49,145 nt of DNA from Planctomycetota bacterium. GTDB lineage: Bacteria; Planctomycetota; Phycisphaerae; WQYP01. The notes beneath the pieces were generated by a model. It had not been told where the DNA came from and did not search any database. It was given only the letters and a program-made list of their open reading frames with translations. The first letter of the stretch is position 1; each line of letters opens with the position of its first letter. The position numbers were made by a program, and so were the translations under genes. Of this stretch, positions 1-7,180 are shown one piece after another. Where the stretch lies: contig JAJYZF010000025.1 in assembly GCA_021800165.1 (NCBI GenBank), positions 1 to 49,145 of the forward strand, in the 5' to 3' direction.

Positions 1-82
1 CGTCTCCATCTGGAATGTGGATCGGAACAATCGAAGCAAGAAGATCGACTGGCAGTTCAAAACGCCCGACGCACGCATCAAA

Positions 83-427
83 CTACGCCGGCTTTACCCT
101 CAGATTCAAATGGAGTGAACCACTAGCCGCACACATTATGATCGGCTGCGACCCACGCAGCAGAATGTCCAGGCACTCACGCTCCATCGGCGAATGAAAG
201 CCACCGATGAGAGCAGCGCCCGCATTGCGCAACTCCCGCATGGCGTCAAAAGTTTGGATCACGATGCTGCCGGGACACCGGATTGAGCAGACCAGGGCGA
301 TGGAGCGGTGCTCGAGTCTGACCGGGTTACCGATGGAAAAGATACGCCTCGGTAATCCCTTGCCGAGGCACTGTTGCGAGGTATCAGCGTAAGCTGGGAC
401 CGCGAGCTGGCATGGTGCAAGGTTCAT
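83..427 (-). CDS. DprA-like Rossmann protein, 3' truncated
   Basis: A 114-residue product. Its centre matches small stand-alone DprA-like (DNA-processing A) proteins: a strand ending in the SIRCPG turn near residue 50, a helix, then the GGFHSPMERECLDILLRG block (about residues 75-92), which is the nucleotide-binding core of this family. Family members are usually 200 residues or more. Here similarity stops after residue about 100, and a short unrelated tail (LHLNLRVKPA) runs into a stop. No other frame restores the missing part, so the gene looks cut by a rearrangement or insertion rather than by a simple frameshift. The ATG overlaps the stop of the upstream DUF3644 gene (ATGA), so the two are translationally coupled. 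DprA-like proteins of this kind often lie in defence or DNA-modification loci. Whether this remnant works is doubtful. Confidence 0.55.
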   Translation of the reverse strand: MNLAPCQLAVPAYADTSQQCLGKGLPRRIFSIGNPVRLEHRSIALVCSIRCPGSIVIQTFDAMRELRNAGAALIGGFHSPMERECLDILLRGSQPIIMCAASGSLHLNLRVKPA

Positions 428-1509
428 TTCGATTCCTCCACCACGGCCTTAGCGGTAATTTGCTGCCACAGCGACCCTTCCTTGAGTCTTTCCGTGAGTA
501 ACTGCACCCATCCGTCGGTGTACCCCCAGTCTTTGTGGCGCTTGTCGTAGATACAGTACTTTGGGTCGGTTTGCTCCGGGTGTAGGCTCTTCCCGTCGGG
601 GCGCACCTTGAAGTGCTGCCAGCACCGCGTGTGCAGCGAAAGATTAAATTTATCGACTTCCTTGCCACCTTTTGTAATTTTCGGATTTCCCAATTCCTCC
701 TGAACTCTTGCCACCACTTCTCCCGCCCGTATGGTATCGCTATTGGCAACTGGGACCTGCTTGTACTTCACCGCGACAAAGAGAGGCTCAAGGCCCTCCT
801 TCTGATCCTCGGTCAACTTCTCGTAATGAAAAAATTGAATTGGCAAGGCGTCCTTGCTCTCATTGTTTGTTACCTGTATTAGGAAGGCTTTGAAGGCATA
901 TTGGCCACTTTGGAGAGCGCCTGCGGAGATTGAGGAGCGATATTGCTGGATGAAGTCGGCGGTGGCTTTGGCCGATCGATTTTGTTTTACAGCATCGGCA
1001 AGGTTCGAGGCAGACGGATACATCTGTAAGGCGAAAGAAAGGGATTCGCGGAGGCAGTATCTGGCCCCAAACACGCTCCCGACAAGTGAGTCAAAGTTCA
1101 ACAACATAGCCTGGCATTCGCCAAATATCGTAGGATCGATCTCTGGCAATGAACGGTGCTCAATTTTGTTTCGTAATTGAATAAAAAACTCGAGATTCTT
1201 GCGGACGGGATTGCCAGCGTCGTTTTTGTAGTATTGTTTCAGGCACTCGCCAAGCTCCCAGTGCCTGTAATCGCCGTCAATCTTCTGATACCGACCCTTC
1301 GGATGTTGCTCATCCGTGCGGTAGTAGGGCTTCTCGCCGCGATGGAAGAAAATGGCGTGGAATAATGCGGTCCACGCAATTACCATTAGCGTGACATAGC
1401 CACCGGATTTGAAGGCCACTGCGGGCTTGTTGTACACTTCAACCGCTAGCAGGGCCGAATCGCGCGCCTTTTGAATGGCGTCTTTTACTGCTCGAGGAAG
1501 CCTTTTCAT
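424..1509 (-). CDS. DUF3644 domain protein
   Basis: A 361-residue soluble protein. The N-terminal third has the DUF3644 pattern: a helix with ARDSALLAVEVYNKP (about residues 14-28), then a hydrophobic helix with AWTALFHAIF, and further on FFIQLRNKIEHR (about 108-119), an R/N-rich helix resembling HEPN-type RNase motifs (Rx4-6H). The C-terminal half is mostly charged, with a segment around residues 240-310 that could bind nucleic acid. DUF3644 proteins are uncharacterised and often found near restriction or abortive-infection genes. The stop overlaps the DprA-like start and the start overlaps the stop of the methylase remnant, both as ATGA, so it is the middle gene of a tightly coupled operon. 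Calling the RNKIEH stretch a HEPN-like active site is inference. Confidence 0.7.
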   Translation of the reverse strand: MKRLPRAVKDAIQKARDSALLAVEVYNKPAVAFKSGGYVTLMVIAWTALFHAIFFHRGEKPYYRTDEQHPKGRYQKIDGDYRHWELGECLKQYYKNDAGNPVRKNLEFFIQLRNKIEHRSLPEIDPTIFGECQAMLLNFDSLVGSVFGARYCLRESLSFALQMYPSASNLADAVKQNRSAKATADFIQQYRSSISAGALQSGQYAFKAFLIQVTNNESKDALPIQFFHYEKLTEDQKEGLEPLFVAVKYKQVPVANSDTIRAGEVVARVQEELGNPKITKGGKEVDKFNLSLHTRCWQHFKVRPDGKSLHPEQTDPKYCIYDKRHKDWGYTDGWVQLLTERLKEGSLWQQITAKAVVEESK

Positions 1510-1763
1510 TCCTCACCCTCATCTTCACTTTCCGCCCCCATCCGATACTTGATGGCGTAATTGACAATGAAATCCAGTCCCTCCGGCGTGGAGCCGTAAT
1601 GTTCTGCGAGCAGGCCGTCGATTTCATCGATGATGGGCGTGCTCAGTTTCGGGTAGAACGAGCCGAATTCCACAACCACGTCATTGCTCACCCGTCTATA
1701 GATTTTACGGTGCTTCCGGTAGCCACCCATCAAATTCCTGCCCAGGCCAAGGAATTGCCCCAT
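1506..1763 (-). CDS. C-terminal remnant of an Eco57I-type DNA methylase
   Basis: An 85-residue product. From FYPKLSTPIIDEIDG to NYAIKYRMG (about residues 37-75) it closely resembles the extreme C-terminus of large Eco57I-family N6-adenine methylases/type IIG restriction enzymes, which end in a similar PIIDEID...YGFT-x-EELDFIINYDIKYRMG segment. The catalytic NPPY motif, the SAM fold and the specificity domain are all missing, so it cannot methylate DNA. The first 20 residues overlap the end of the antitoxin gene in another frame. The likeliest history is deletion of about 3 kb of methylase gene, fusing its tail behind the antitoxin promoter. It remains coupled to DUF3644 by an ATGA overlap. 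It could instead be kept as a small standalone domain. Confidence 0.5.
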   Translation of the reverse strand: MGQFLGLGRNLMGGYRKHRKIYRRVSNDVVVEFGSFYPKLSTPIIDEIDGLLAEHYGSTPEGLDFIVNYAIKYRMGAESEDEGEE

Positions 1764-1978
1764 TCTTTCGCCGAAAGAGCCGGCCCCAAAACATCGCCGG
1801 TGATGGTACCTTTACCGCGGAGAAAATGAAGAATCCCATCGTCTTCCGGCCCGATCGGAACAAGTTTCGCAACGGCCTTGCCGCGTTTGGTGACAACCAC
1901 CGTTTCCCGCCGCGTTTGCACGGTATCCATCACCGCAAGGCATTGCGCCTTGAACACACCCGCCGAAATCGTCTTCAT
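1730..1978 (-). CDS. Phd/YefM family antitoxin without a recognisable toxin
   Basis: An 82-residue protein with the Phd/YefM N-terminal DNA-binding fold: MKTISAGVFKAQCLAVMDTV, then a beta hairpin carrying ETVVVTKRGKAVAKLVPI (about residues 25-43). This domain dimerises and binds the operator, while the C-terminus normally wraps the toxin. The C-terminal part here (HFLRGKGTITGDVLGP, then the tail) is typical of antitoxins paired with PIN-domain toxins, but no PIN or RelE-like gene follows; the next frame is the methylase remnant. An AAGGAG ribosome-binding site sits 6-7 bases before the ATG. The promoter upstream carries an inverted repeat, consistent with autoregulation. It is either an orphan antitoxin or a regulator taken over by the downstream operon. 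Confidence 0.75.
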   Translation of the reverse strand: MKTISAGVFKAQCLAVMDTVQTRRETVVVTKRGKAVAKLVPIGPEDDGILHFLRGKGTITGDVLGPALSAKEWGNSLAWAGI

Positions 1979-1991
1979 CGCAATCTCCTTT

Positions 1992-2015
1992 GACCATGGT
2001 CATTGTATCATGGTC
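1992..2015. promoter_or_regulatory. Putative Phd operator (inverted repeat)
   Basis: GACCATG (1992-1998) and CATGGTC (2009-2015) form a perfect inverted repeat with a 10-base spacer. It overlaps the -10 box of the minus-strand promoter and lies just upstream of the antitoxin ribosome-binding site. The left arm is also part of a 10-base palindrome, GACCATGGTC. This is the expected place for an autorepressing Phd/YefM dimer. Binding is inferred. Confidence 0.5.
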
Positions 2016-2030
2016 CCATTCCGCGGACAA
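2002..2030 (-). promoter_or_regulatory. Promoter of the antitoxin/DUF3644/DprA operon
   Basis: On the minus strand: -35 TTGTCC (2025-2030), a 17-base spacer, and -10 TACAAT (2002-2007) preceded by TGA, i.e. an extended -10. The antitoxin ATG lies about 25 bases downstream. Confidence 0.55.
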
Positions 2031-2209
2031 ATCGCCATTGGCGGTGCGGCCGGCAATTGTGGCATTCAGATCGGAGCGGAGCGTACCTTCAGAACGGCCA
2101 TTGATATTCCTGGGCAAGGGCCTGTTTTGAACTGGCGGCAGGTGATGACGTCCACGCTGCCCAACCATATCCACCCTTGGAAAGCAGCGAACGTTTAGTA
2201 CTCGATTGG

Positions 2210-3016
2210 CTACCTAAATGAGGGTGACGAACCCCCCCCAGGCGATCCGGCGTGTGCGCCCACCCCATTCATGGAGTTCCAAGCTTGGGCCGTTAGATGG
2301 CTGTATTGAAGCACCTGTTTGCACACACCCAGCCGCGCAAAATGGAAAAAGTGACACAATAGCATCTTACCAGCGACACCAACCTTGTGGATCGGAATTT
2401 TATTCGCCTCTACCGCCAACGATTCCGGAAAAAGCCCCGTATCCTGAACCAGGCTGTCCCAAGCCACTTGGCCCCCGCAGACAATTATATGAGGATCGAG
2501 CAACTCGATCTGTTTCCGCAGCAGAACCGCGTAGTGCCGGGACAACTCACGTATCTTTTTATCATCTGAACGTGGTGTGCCCGAGAACTTATTTATATTC
2601 ACAAGTGCCACCCCCTGAGCAGCCTCCTTAAGAATTTGCGAATCCCGGAAAGCACACCAAATCCGGCCTTCGTCAACAATTTCGCCATCGTTGATCTGGC
2701 GAAGAACCGCCCACGCAAAGGCAGCCTGCTTGCAGGTCGTCCTGATCCGGTTTCCCGTCCAGCCCACGAATTCGGCACCAAAATATTCCACTCCTGCCCC
2801 TTGATATCCGTATGTCTCCTTGTAATAAAAGAGAATGCGGACCTTCGCGTCGCGCCAACGGCTCCAGCAGGCAGCACCATCCATCATCGGTTGCCCACCG
2901 TGGGCCGGGTTGCGACCGGCAATTTTTTTCGCCAGCTCCTCATAGCCGCAGGGCGGCCCTTCGCAGGAACCACATTTGATGGTTTTAAGCCCAAAGCAGC
3001 CTTGGCCCGTGTTCAT
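2210..3016 (-). CDS. Uracil-DNA-glycosylase-like superfamily protein
   Basis: About 268 residues from the chosen ATG at 3016. The open frame runs 67 codons further upstream but that part has no protein-like pattern. The core has a strand with KVRILFYYKETYGY (family: a hydrophobic strand then KE), a middle segment VALVNINKFSGTPRSDDKKI, and IELLDPHIIVCGGQVAWDSL, resembling the UDG-like fold in which a strand ends at a G-rich loop; FHFARLG near the end may correspond to the C-terminal HP-type motif. Near the N-terminus four cysteines lie close together (CFGLKTIKCGSCEGPPC), which could hold zinc or an Fe-S cluster. The last 25 residues look like read-through into non-coding DNA. The exact substrate cannot be told, and a second possible start is the MMDG further in. 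Confidence 0.5.
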   Translation of the reverse strand: MNTGQGCFGLKTIKCGSCEGPPCGYEELAKKIAGRNPAHGGQPMMDGAACWSRWRDAKVRILFYYKETYGYQGAGVEYFGAEFVGWTGNRIRTTCKQAAFAWAVLRQINDGEIVDEGRIWCAFRDSQILKEAAQGVALVNINKFSGTPRSDDKKIRELSRHYAVLLRKQIELLDPHIIVCGGQVAWDSLVQDTGLFPESLAVEANKIPIHKVGVAGKMLLCHFFHFARLGVCKQVLQYSHLTAQAWNSMNGVGAHAGSPGGGSSPSFR

Positions 3017-3385
3017 ACAATATATTCCAATATCCGTTCCGTGGCCTTTCGCCCAATCGGACGCACCGTAGGCCCCAACACCGGTAATTCTACCGCCGCC
3101 GTTTAAGAATGAATACAATGCAAGATACCAGGACACAAAGGCAAGAATAGTGCAAGGGCGTCGGGCCACGTTGCAGCAAGGCTGGTACAACCGGGCGGAG
3201 GAAAAAGGCGGCAACACCGCCGCTACGTCCAGCGGGTGGGGGCAAATGGCTGGAAGGCTGGTTGGTGCTTGACTCGCCCACCATCGGTAATTAACCTAAT
3301 TGAATCTGTGTTGTTGGGCTGGCGGCTATTTCGCCCGCAGCGTATCTTACCGACGCGGGGTAGCTGCTCCTTCCGAGGGTATCCT
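3017..3385. other. Divergent intergenic region
   Basis: 369 bases between the UDG-like gene and the Sel1-repeat gene, which point away from each other. Both strands have open frames across it, but their translations lack domain features and are read here as non-coding. No convincing promoter was seen. The only clear signal is the GAGGG ribosome-binding site of the Sel1 gene at about 3374-3378. Confidence 0.4.
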
Positions 3386-5587
3386 ATGGCTGTTACAGCT
3401 CCGCTCCATATTCATAAACCATCGGTTCGATGGGGCCTGCAAGCGTTGGCTCTGGCTGTGGCCGTGTTGCCCGTAGCGTTAGCGGCAATGCAGGCCGGTG
3501 CGGCCACTGCCCCCACGGCGAGCGCAGTTGCGCCACGAACACATGCTCAAAATATCGCCATGCTAGGTGTTCTAAAGCAGGTTTTAGCGGCCGACATGCG
3601 CCTATCCCGCACCAGCAGCCGCGCGCAATTGCGCCGTTACATTTATGCCCTTAATTACGTGGATGTTTCCGGTTGCCCGGCGGAGTTCCAATCCGACTGG
3701 GCTAACTACCTCAAAACTTGCGAGAAACTGGATCGTGCCACGCGCATGGCGCATTGGGATCCGCGGCTGGCTTTGGGATTGGCAAAGAATGTCTCCTTTG
3801 GCTCAACCACCAGTGCGACCACCGGCACATTGACCCAGAACCACCAATCAACCATTACCAAAAGCGGTTGGCATGTTAGTGCCAGTTTCTGGAGCCTCGG
3901 CGGTGGCTATTCGCACCGCACTCGAAACAGGACGAGCAGCACCACGAGCAGCGAATCCTCCGGTGGTACCGCCGTTTCCAACAATAGCGGCGTTACCGTA
4001 ACCATCGCGCCGCAGGGGAACCGTTGGGTTAATGCCCTCAATGCGGCACGGGACGACCGCAAGTTTGCATTGGCCAGGCAGTGCGCCTGTGCCATGGAGG
4101 CCTGTTCCGCTGACTCGCGTGCTTTGTACCTGCGGGCCCTGATGCTCAACTACCAGCTATGTACGGTTGAGAGGCAGTTCGGGGTAGCCTTCCAGTCAGC
4201 CCGCAAGGCGGCAAGGCTCGGCGACAAAAACGCGATGGTTTGCCTCGCAAAGCTCTACTGCCATGGGGTTGGGACAGAAAGGGATTACACCAAGGCGATG
4301 GAATGGGACCGCAAAGCTGCGGTGGCAGGCAATGGGTCGGCGATGGCCGACATCGGCTCGCTTTACGCATCCGGTCAAGGCGTACCGAAGGACTATTCCA
4401 AGGCGATGCTGTGGTACCGCAAGGCAGCGGCGGCAGGTAACGGGACGGCGACGGTCGGAATCGGCGCTCTCTACCAATTAGGCCTTGGCGTACCCCAAGA
4501 CTACACCAAAGCGATGAAATGGTTCCGCAAGGGAGCGGCGGCAGGGAGCGGGAGGGCGATGTTCGGCATCGGCTTACTTTACGCATCCGGTCAAGGCGTA
4601 CCGAAGGACTATTCCAAAGCGATGGAGTGGTGGCGGAAAGGAGCGGCGGCAGGGACTGGGTGGGCGATGAACATGATCGGCCGGCTCTACCAAGACGGCC
4701 AAGGCGTCCCCCAAGACTACACCAAGGCGATGAAATGGTTCCGCAAGGGAGCGGCGACAGGCAGCGGGGATGCGATGAACACCATCGGCAATCTGTATTA
4801 CAGCGGGCAGGGCGTACCTCAGGATTACACCAAAGCGATGCTTTGGTATCGCAAGGCAGCGGCGGCAGGTAACGGGCGGGCGATGAACATGATCGGCCTT
4901 CTCTACCAGCAAGGCTGGGGCATAGCACAAGACTACACCAAAGCGATGCTGTGGTTCCGCAAAGCTGCGGCGGCAGGCGACGGGCTGGCGATGTACGACA
5001 TCGGCTATCTCTACGAGTACGGCCCAGGCGTACCCCAAGACTACGCCAAGGCGATGGAATGGTATCGCAAGGCAGCGGCGGCAGGGAGTGGGGAGGCGAT
5101 GATTAACATCGGCATGCTCTACCAACAAGGCCATGGCGTAGCACAGGATTACACCAAGGCGATGAAATGGTACCGCAAGGGTGCGGCGGCAGGCGACGGG
5201 CTGGCGATGGTGATGATCGGCGTGCTCTACGGCAAAGGCCATGGCGTACCCCAGAATTACACCAAGGCGATGAAATGGTATCGTAAAGCTGCGGCGGCAG
5301 GGAATGGGACGGCGATGTACGACATCGGCAAGCTCTACGGAAACGGCCAAGGTGTGCAGCAGAGCTACGCCAAAGAAATGGAATGGGACCGCAAAGCTGC
5401 GACGGCAGGGAGTGGGCTGGCGATGGCTGACATCGGCGTGCTCCACCAAAAAGGTCAAGGCGTACCCCAAGACGACGCCAAGGCGATAAAGTGGTTCAAA
5501 CGGGCGGAGGCTCATGGTGGCTATGCGGCAGCCTTGGCCCGGAAATGGATCAAGTACATACGTGCAGCGGAATCCAACGGGCAGTGA
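3386..5587 (+). CDS. Secreted Sel1-repeat protein
   Basis: 733 residues from the ATG at 3386. The open frame begins 150 bases earlier, but this ATG has a GAGGG site about 8 bases upstream and begins a clear signal peptide: a basic start, a hydrophobic run LQALALAVAVLPVALAAM and an Ala-rich cleavage region near residue 40. After a 240-residue unique region with a Ser/Thr-rich, low-complexity stretch (about 135-200), twelve consecutive Sel1-like repeats of 36 residues fill residues 283-714, each with the pattern AMxxIGxLYxxGxGVPQDYTKAMxWYRKAAAAGxG. Sel1 repeats form alpha-solenoids that bind proteins, often at the envelope. The end is marked by a strong terminator. It stands alone, so no partner is suggested. 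A periplasmic scaffold role is inferred. Confidence 0.85.
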   Translation: MAVTAPLHIHKPSVRWGLQALALAVAVLPVALAAMQAGAATAPTASAVAPRTHAQNIAMLGVLKQVLAADMRLSRTSSRAQLRRYIYALNYVDVSGCPAEFQSDWANYLKTCEKLDRATRMAHWDPRLALGLAKNVSFGSTTSATTGTLTQNHQSTITKSGWHVSASFWSLGGGYSHRTRNRTSSTTSSESSGGTAVSNNSGVTVTIAPQGNRWVNALNAARDDRKFALARQCACAMEACSADSRALYLRALMLNYQLCTVERQFGVAFQSARKAARLGDKNAMVCLAKLYCHGVGTERDYTKAMEWDRKAAVAGNGSAMADIGSLYASGQGVPKDYSKAMLWYRKAAAAGNGTATVGIGALYQLGLGVPQDYTKAMKWFRKGAAAGSGRAMFGIGLLYASGQGVPKDYSKAMEWWRKGAAAGTGWAMNMIGRLYQDGQGVPQDYTKAMKWFRKGAATGSGDAMNTIGNLYYSGQGVPQDYTKAMLWYRKAAAAGNGRAMNMIGLLYQQGWGIAQDYTKAMLWFRKAAAAGDGLAMYDIGYLYEYGPGVPQDYAKAMEWYRKAAAAGSGEAMINIGMLYQQGHGVAQDYTKAMKWYRKGAAAGDGLAMVMIGVLYGKGHGVPQNYTKAMKWYRKAAAAGNGTAMYDIGKLYGNGQGVQQSYAKEMEWDRKAATAGSGLAMADIGVLHQKGQGVPQDDAKAIKWFKRAEAHGGYAAALARKWIKYIRAAESNGQ
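4232..5527 (+). repeat. Twelve tandem 108-bp units encoding Sel1 repeats
   Basis: The DNA itself repeats with a period of 108 bases, twelve times. Blocks such as TACACCAAAGCGATG and GCAAGGCAGCGGCGGCAGG recur almost unchanged from unit to unit. The third-codon-position identity points to recent unit duplication or gene conversion, not only to protein-level selection. Confidence 0.85.
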
Positions 5588-5607
5588 CGCCCCCTCCAAT
5601 AGCTAAA

Positions 5608-5644
5608 AAAAAGTGATGGTGCCGCTGCGGCACTATCACTTTTT
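5608..5644 (+). terminator. Rho-independent terminator after the Sel1 gene
   Basis: A near-perfect stem of 17 pairs: AAAAAGTGAT, a G-U pair, then GTGCCG, a three-base CTG loop, and the complementary arm ending in ATCACTTTTT. A-tract and T-tract flank the stem, so it could end transcription from either side. It begins 20 bases after the Sel1 stop codon. Confidence 0.85.
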
Positions 5645-5734
5645 CTCAAGCCCCGGCACCGGTGGTCGGCCAGAGGCGAATTCTTTTCCTTGCCCTCGCG
5701 CAAAGAACTTGAGAAACTCACCCGCCCCCGTTAA

Positions 5735-5810
5735 GGCACGGATGCCGAAATCCCGACGTGACAGGAGTCACCAATCGGGAACTCCCGTCTCGCGGGCCGC
5801 AGCCCGCGCC
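5735..5810 (+). repeat. AGGA-loop hairpin element, copy 1
   Basis: Begins GGCACGGATGCCGAAATCCC and then forms an outer stem CCCGA/TCGGG around an inner stem TGAC/GTCA closed by an AGGA loop. It continues into CTCCCGTCTCGCGGGCCGC, itself a GC-rich palindrome. The other copies are at 6578, 6889 and 48252. Confidence 0.7.
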
Positions 5811-6472
5811 CTCCGTCTCCCTTGAGCTCTATTGCTCCCCTTTCACCTTTCTCGCACATCGCCCCCCGTCCGTTCTTCGCGCCTTCGTCGCTTCGTGCTT
5901 AACCCGTCTCGCGCAGCGCCCCATCCTCCGCGGTCCTCTGCGTCCCCTGCGGTAAAAAATCGTCGTCGTTTAATCTGTGTAATCTGTGCAATCTGTGGAT
6001 CACCGCGTCGTCACTTCGTGCCTTCGCGCCTTCGTGTTTAACCCGTCTCCCCCCCTGCGGCCGCAGCCCGCGCCATTACCCTCCCCCATACCCCGCCTAT
6101 CACCCATCAGCGGAACTCCCGATGGAAGGCGAAACTGCCCAGCGCAGCCGAGCCTCGTTCCGCCTGACCGCAGGCCCCCAAACCGCCCGCGATCACTGAC
6201 AATTAAATACGTACCCCGCCGCGTGGTCCCCTCGAAGCCACAGGCCAGGCACCAAACCAAAATAAGGAATTCGACCCATGCCCATGCTGCGCCTGCAACA
6301 AGCACAAAACCGACCTTTAACCCGGAAAATTAAAAATGTTTGGCCACTTTGGCCATCTTGGCCATCTTACCCCCAAACCCCAACAAAACCGCCCATTTTT
6401 CAACCTGTCCAAGACGGCCAACCCCCCAAAACCTTGGCCACCTTGGCCATCTTGCCCCTCCCCGCGCCCCCG

Positions 6473-6522
6473 CTCTGCGGTCCTCTGCGTCCGAAGTTTA
6501 TCCCGATGTCTGTCGGGACGGT
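6473..6522 (+). repeat. 50-bp intergenic repeat, copy A
   Basis: CTCTGCGGTCCTCTGCGTCC followed by GAAGTTTA and the hairpin TCCCGATGTCTGTCGGGA (6501-6518). An almost identical 50-base copy lies at 48072-48121, over 41 kb away. A looser relative, with the hairpin TCCCGAAGTCCATCGGGA, is near 6690. Confidence 0.7.
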
Positions 6523-6577
6523 AAAAAGTCGTCGTCATGCTCCCAACTCCTAACTCCTAACTCCTAACTCCCGTCGC

Positions 6578-6649
6578 GGCATGGATGCCGAAATCCCGAT
6601 GTGGCAGGAGCCAAGCATCGGGACCTCCCGTCTCGCGGGCCGCCGCCCT
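6578..6649 (+). repeat. AGGA-loop hairpin element, copy 2
   Basis: GGCAT/ATGCC forms a small leading hairpin. Then an outer stem CCCGATG/CATCGGG encloses an inner stem TGGC/GCCA with the AGGA loop. It continues into the same GC-rich palindrome (TCTCGCGGGCCGC) as copy 1. Confidence 0.7.
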
Positions 6650-6888
6650 CACCGTCACTTAATCTGTGAAAATCCGTGTAAGGCGTTTATCCCGAAGTCC
6701 ATCGGGATGGATCCCCTCGTCCGTGCTCGGTGAACCTTCGTGTCCTTTGTGGTAAATAACCCGTCGCCGGTCGCCGCAGCGACAGCTCTTTCCCGCGCAG
6801 CGTGCCGGTTTACTCCCGTCTCCCGACTCCCGTCTCGCGGGCCGCAGCCCGCGCCAATCCCTGTCTCCTAACTCCTAACTCCCATCGC

Positions 6889-6941
6889 GGCACGGATGCC
6901 GAAATCCTCGATGTGGCAGGAGCCAAGCATCGGGACCTCCC
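6889..6941 (+). repeat. AGGA-loop hairpin element, copy 3
   Basis: Same architecture as copy 2 with inner stem TGGC/GCCA and AGGA loop. The outer stem starts CTCGATG. It is followed by the CTCCTAACTCC phrase instead of the GC-rich palindrome. Confidence 0.7.
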
Positions 6942-7180
6942 AACTCCTAACTCCTCGTAAAAAAAACTTGTTGATCTTGTTCATCTTGATAATCTTACCC
7001 AACGCTGTCCGGGTGAAGGATTTTGAGAAATCACGGAGTGTGTCCAAAAATCTGTGCGCTGTGGGATTCCGGCGCAGATAAACCCATCGCGGCGGGAGCC
7101 AAAAGGGCCAGCCGGAAAGTTTGAAGTTATTTTTGCCCGGTCCCTTAAGCTCAAAGAAAAAGTGATTTGTCAGCGCTGGG

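Larger units (their letters stand above)
5645..7180. other. Gene-free, repeat-rich intergenic tract
   Basis: 1.5 kb without a credible gene. The short open frames here are Pro/Ser/Arg-rich, stop at repeat boundaries and have no ribosome-binding sites. The DNA is built of recurring phrases: 'CTCTGCGGTCCTCTGCGTCC', 'AATCTGTGTAATCTGTG', 'CTTCGCGCCTTCGTG', 'CTCCTAACTCCTAACTCC', 'CGTCTCGCGGGCCGCAGCCC', 'TTGGCCATCTTGGCCATCTT' and 'TTGTTGATCTTGTTCATCTT'. Three copies of a hairpin element (5735, 6578 and 6889) and hairpins of the type TCCCGA...TCGGGA lie among them. Similar phrases return at 47.9-48.4 kb. The origin is unknown; mosaic palindromic repeats or decayed mobile DNA are the best guesses. 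Confidence 0.7.

Noticed and set aside
1-82. Possible insertion-sequence end left of the truncated DprA-like gene
   Set aside because: The loss of similarity near base 140 suggests a junction, but no inverted repeat or transposase can be shown within the window.
4232-5527. Regular direct repeats that could suggest a CRISPR array
   Set aside because: The period is 108 bases with coding repeats and no unique spacers. They are Sel1-repeat codons.
4146-5599. Long minus-strand open frames (260 and 341 residues) opposite the Sel1 gene
   Set aside because: They mirror the 108-bp repeats and have periodic, Cys/Arg/Pro- or His/Arg-rich composition without family features or ribosome-binding sites. 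The plus-strand Sel1 reading is clear.
6336-6460. TTGGCCA(C/T)CTTGGCCATCTT phrases as a regulatory array
   Set aside because: Low-complexity and imperfect, and part of the wider phrase mosaic. No symmetrical operator unit could be defined.
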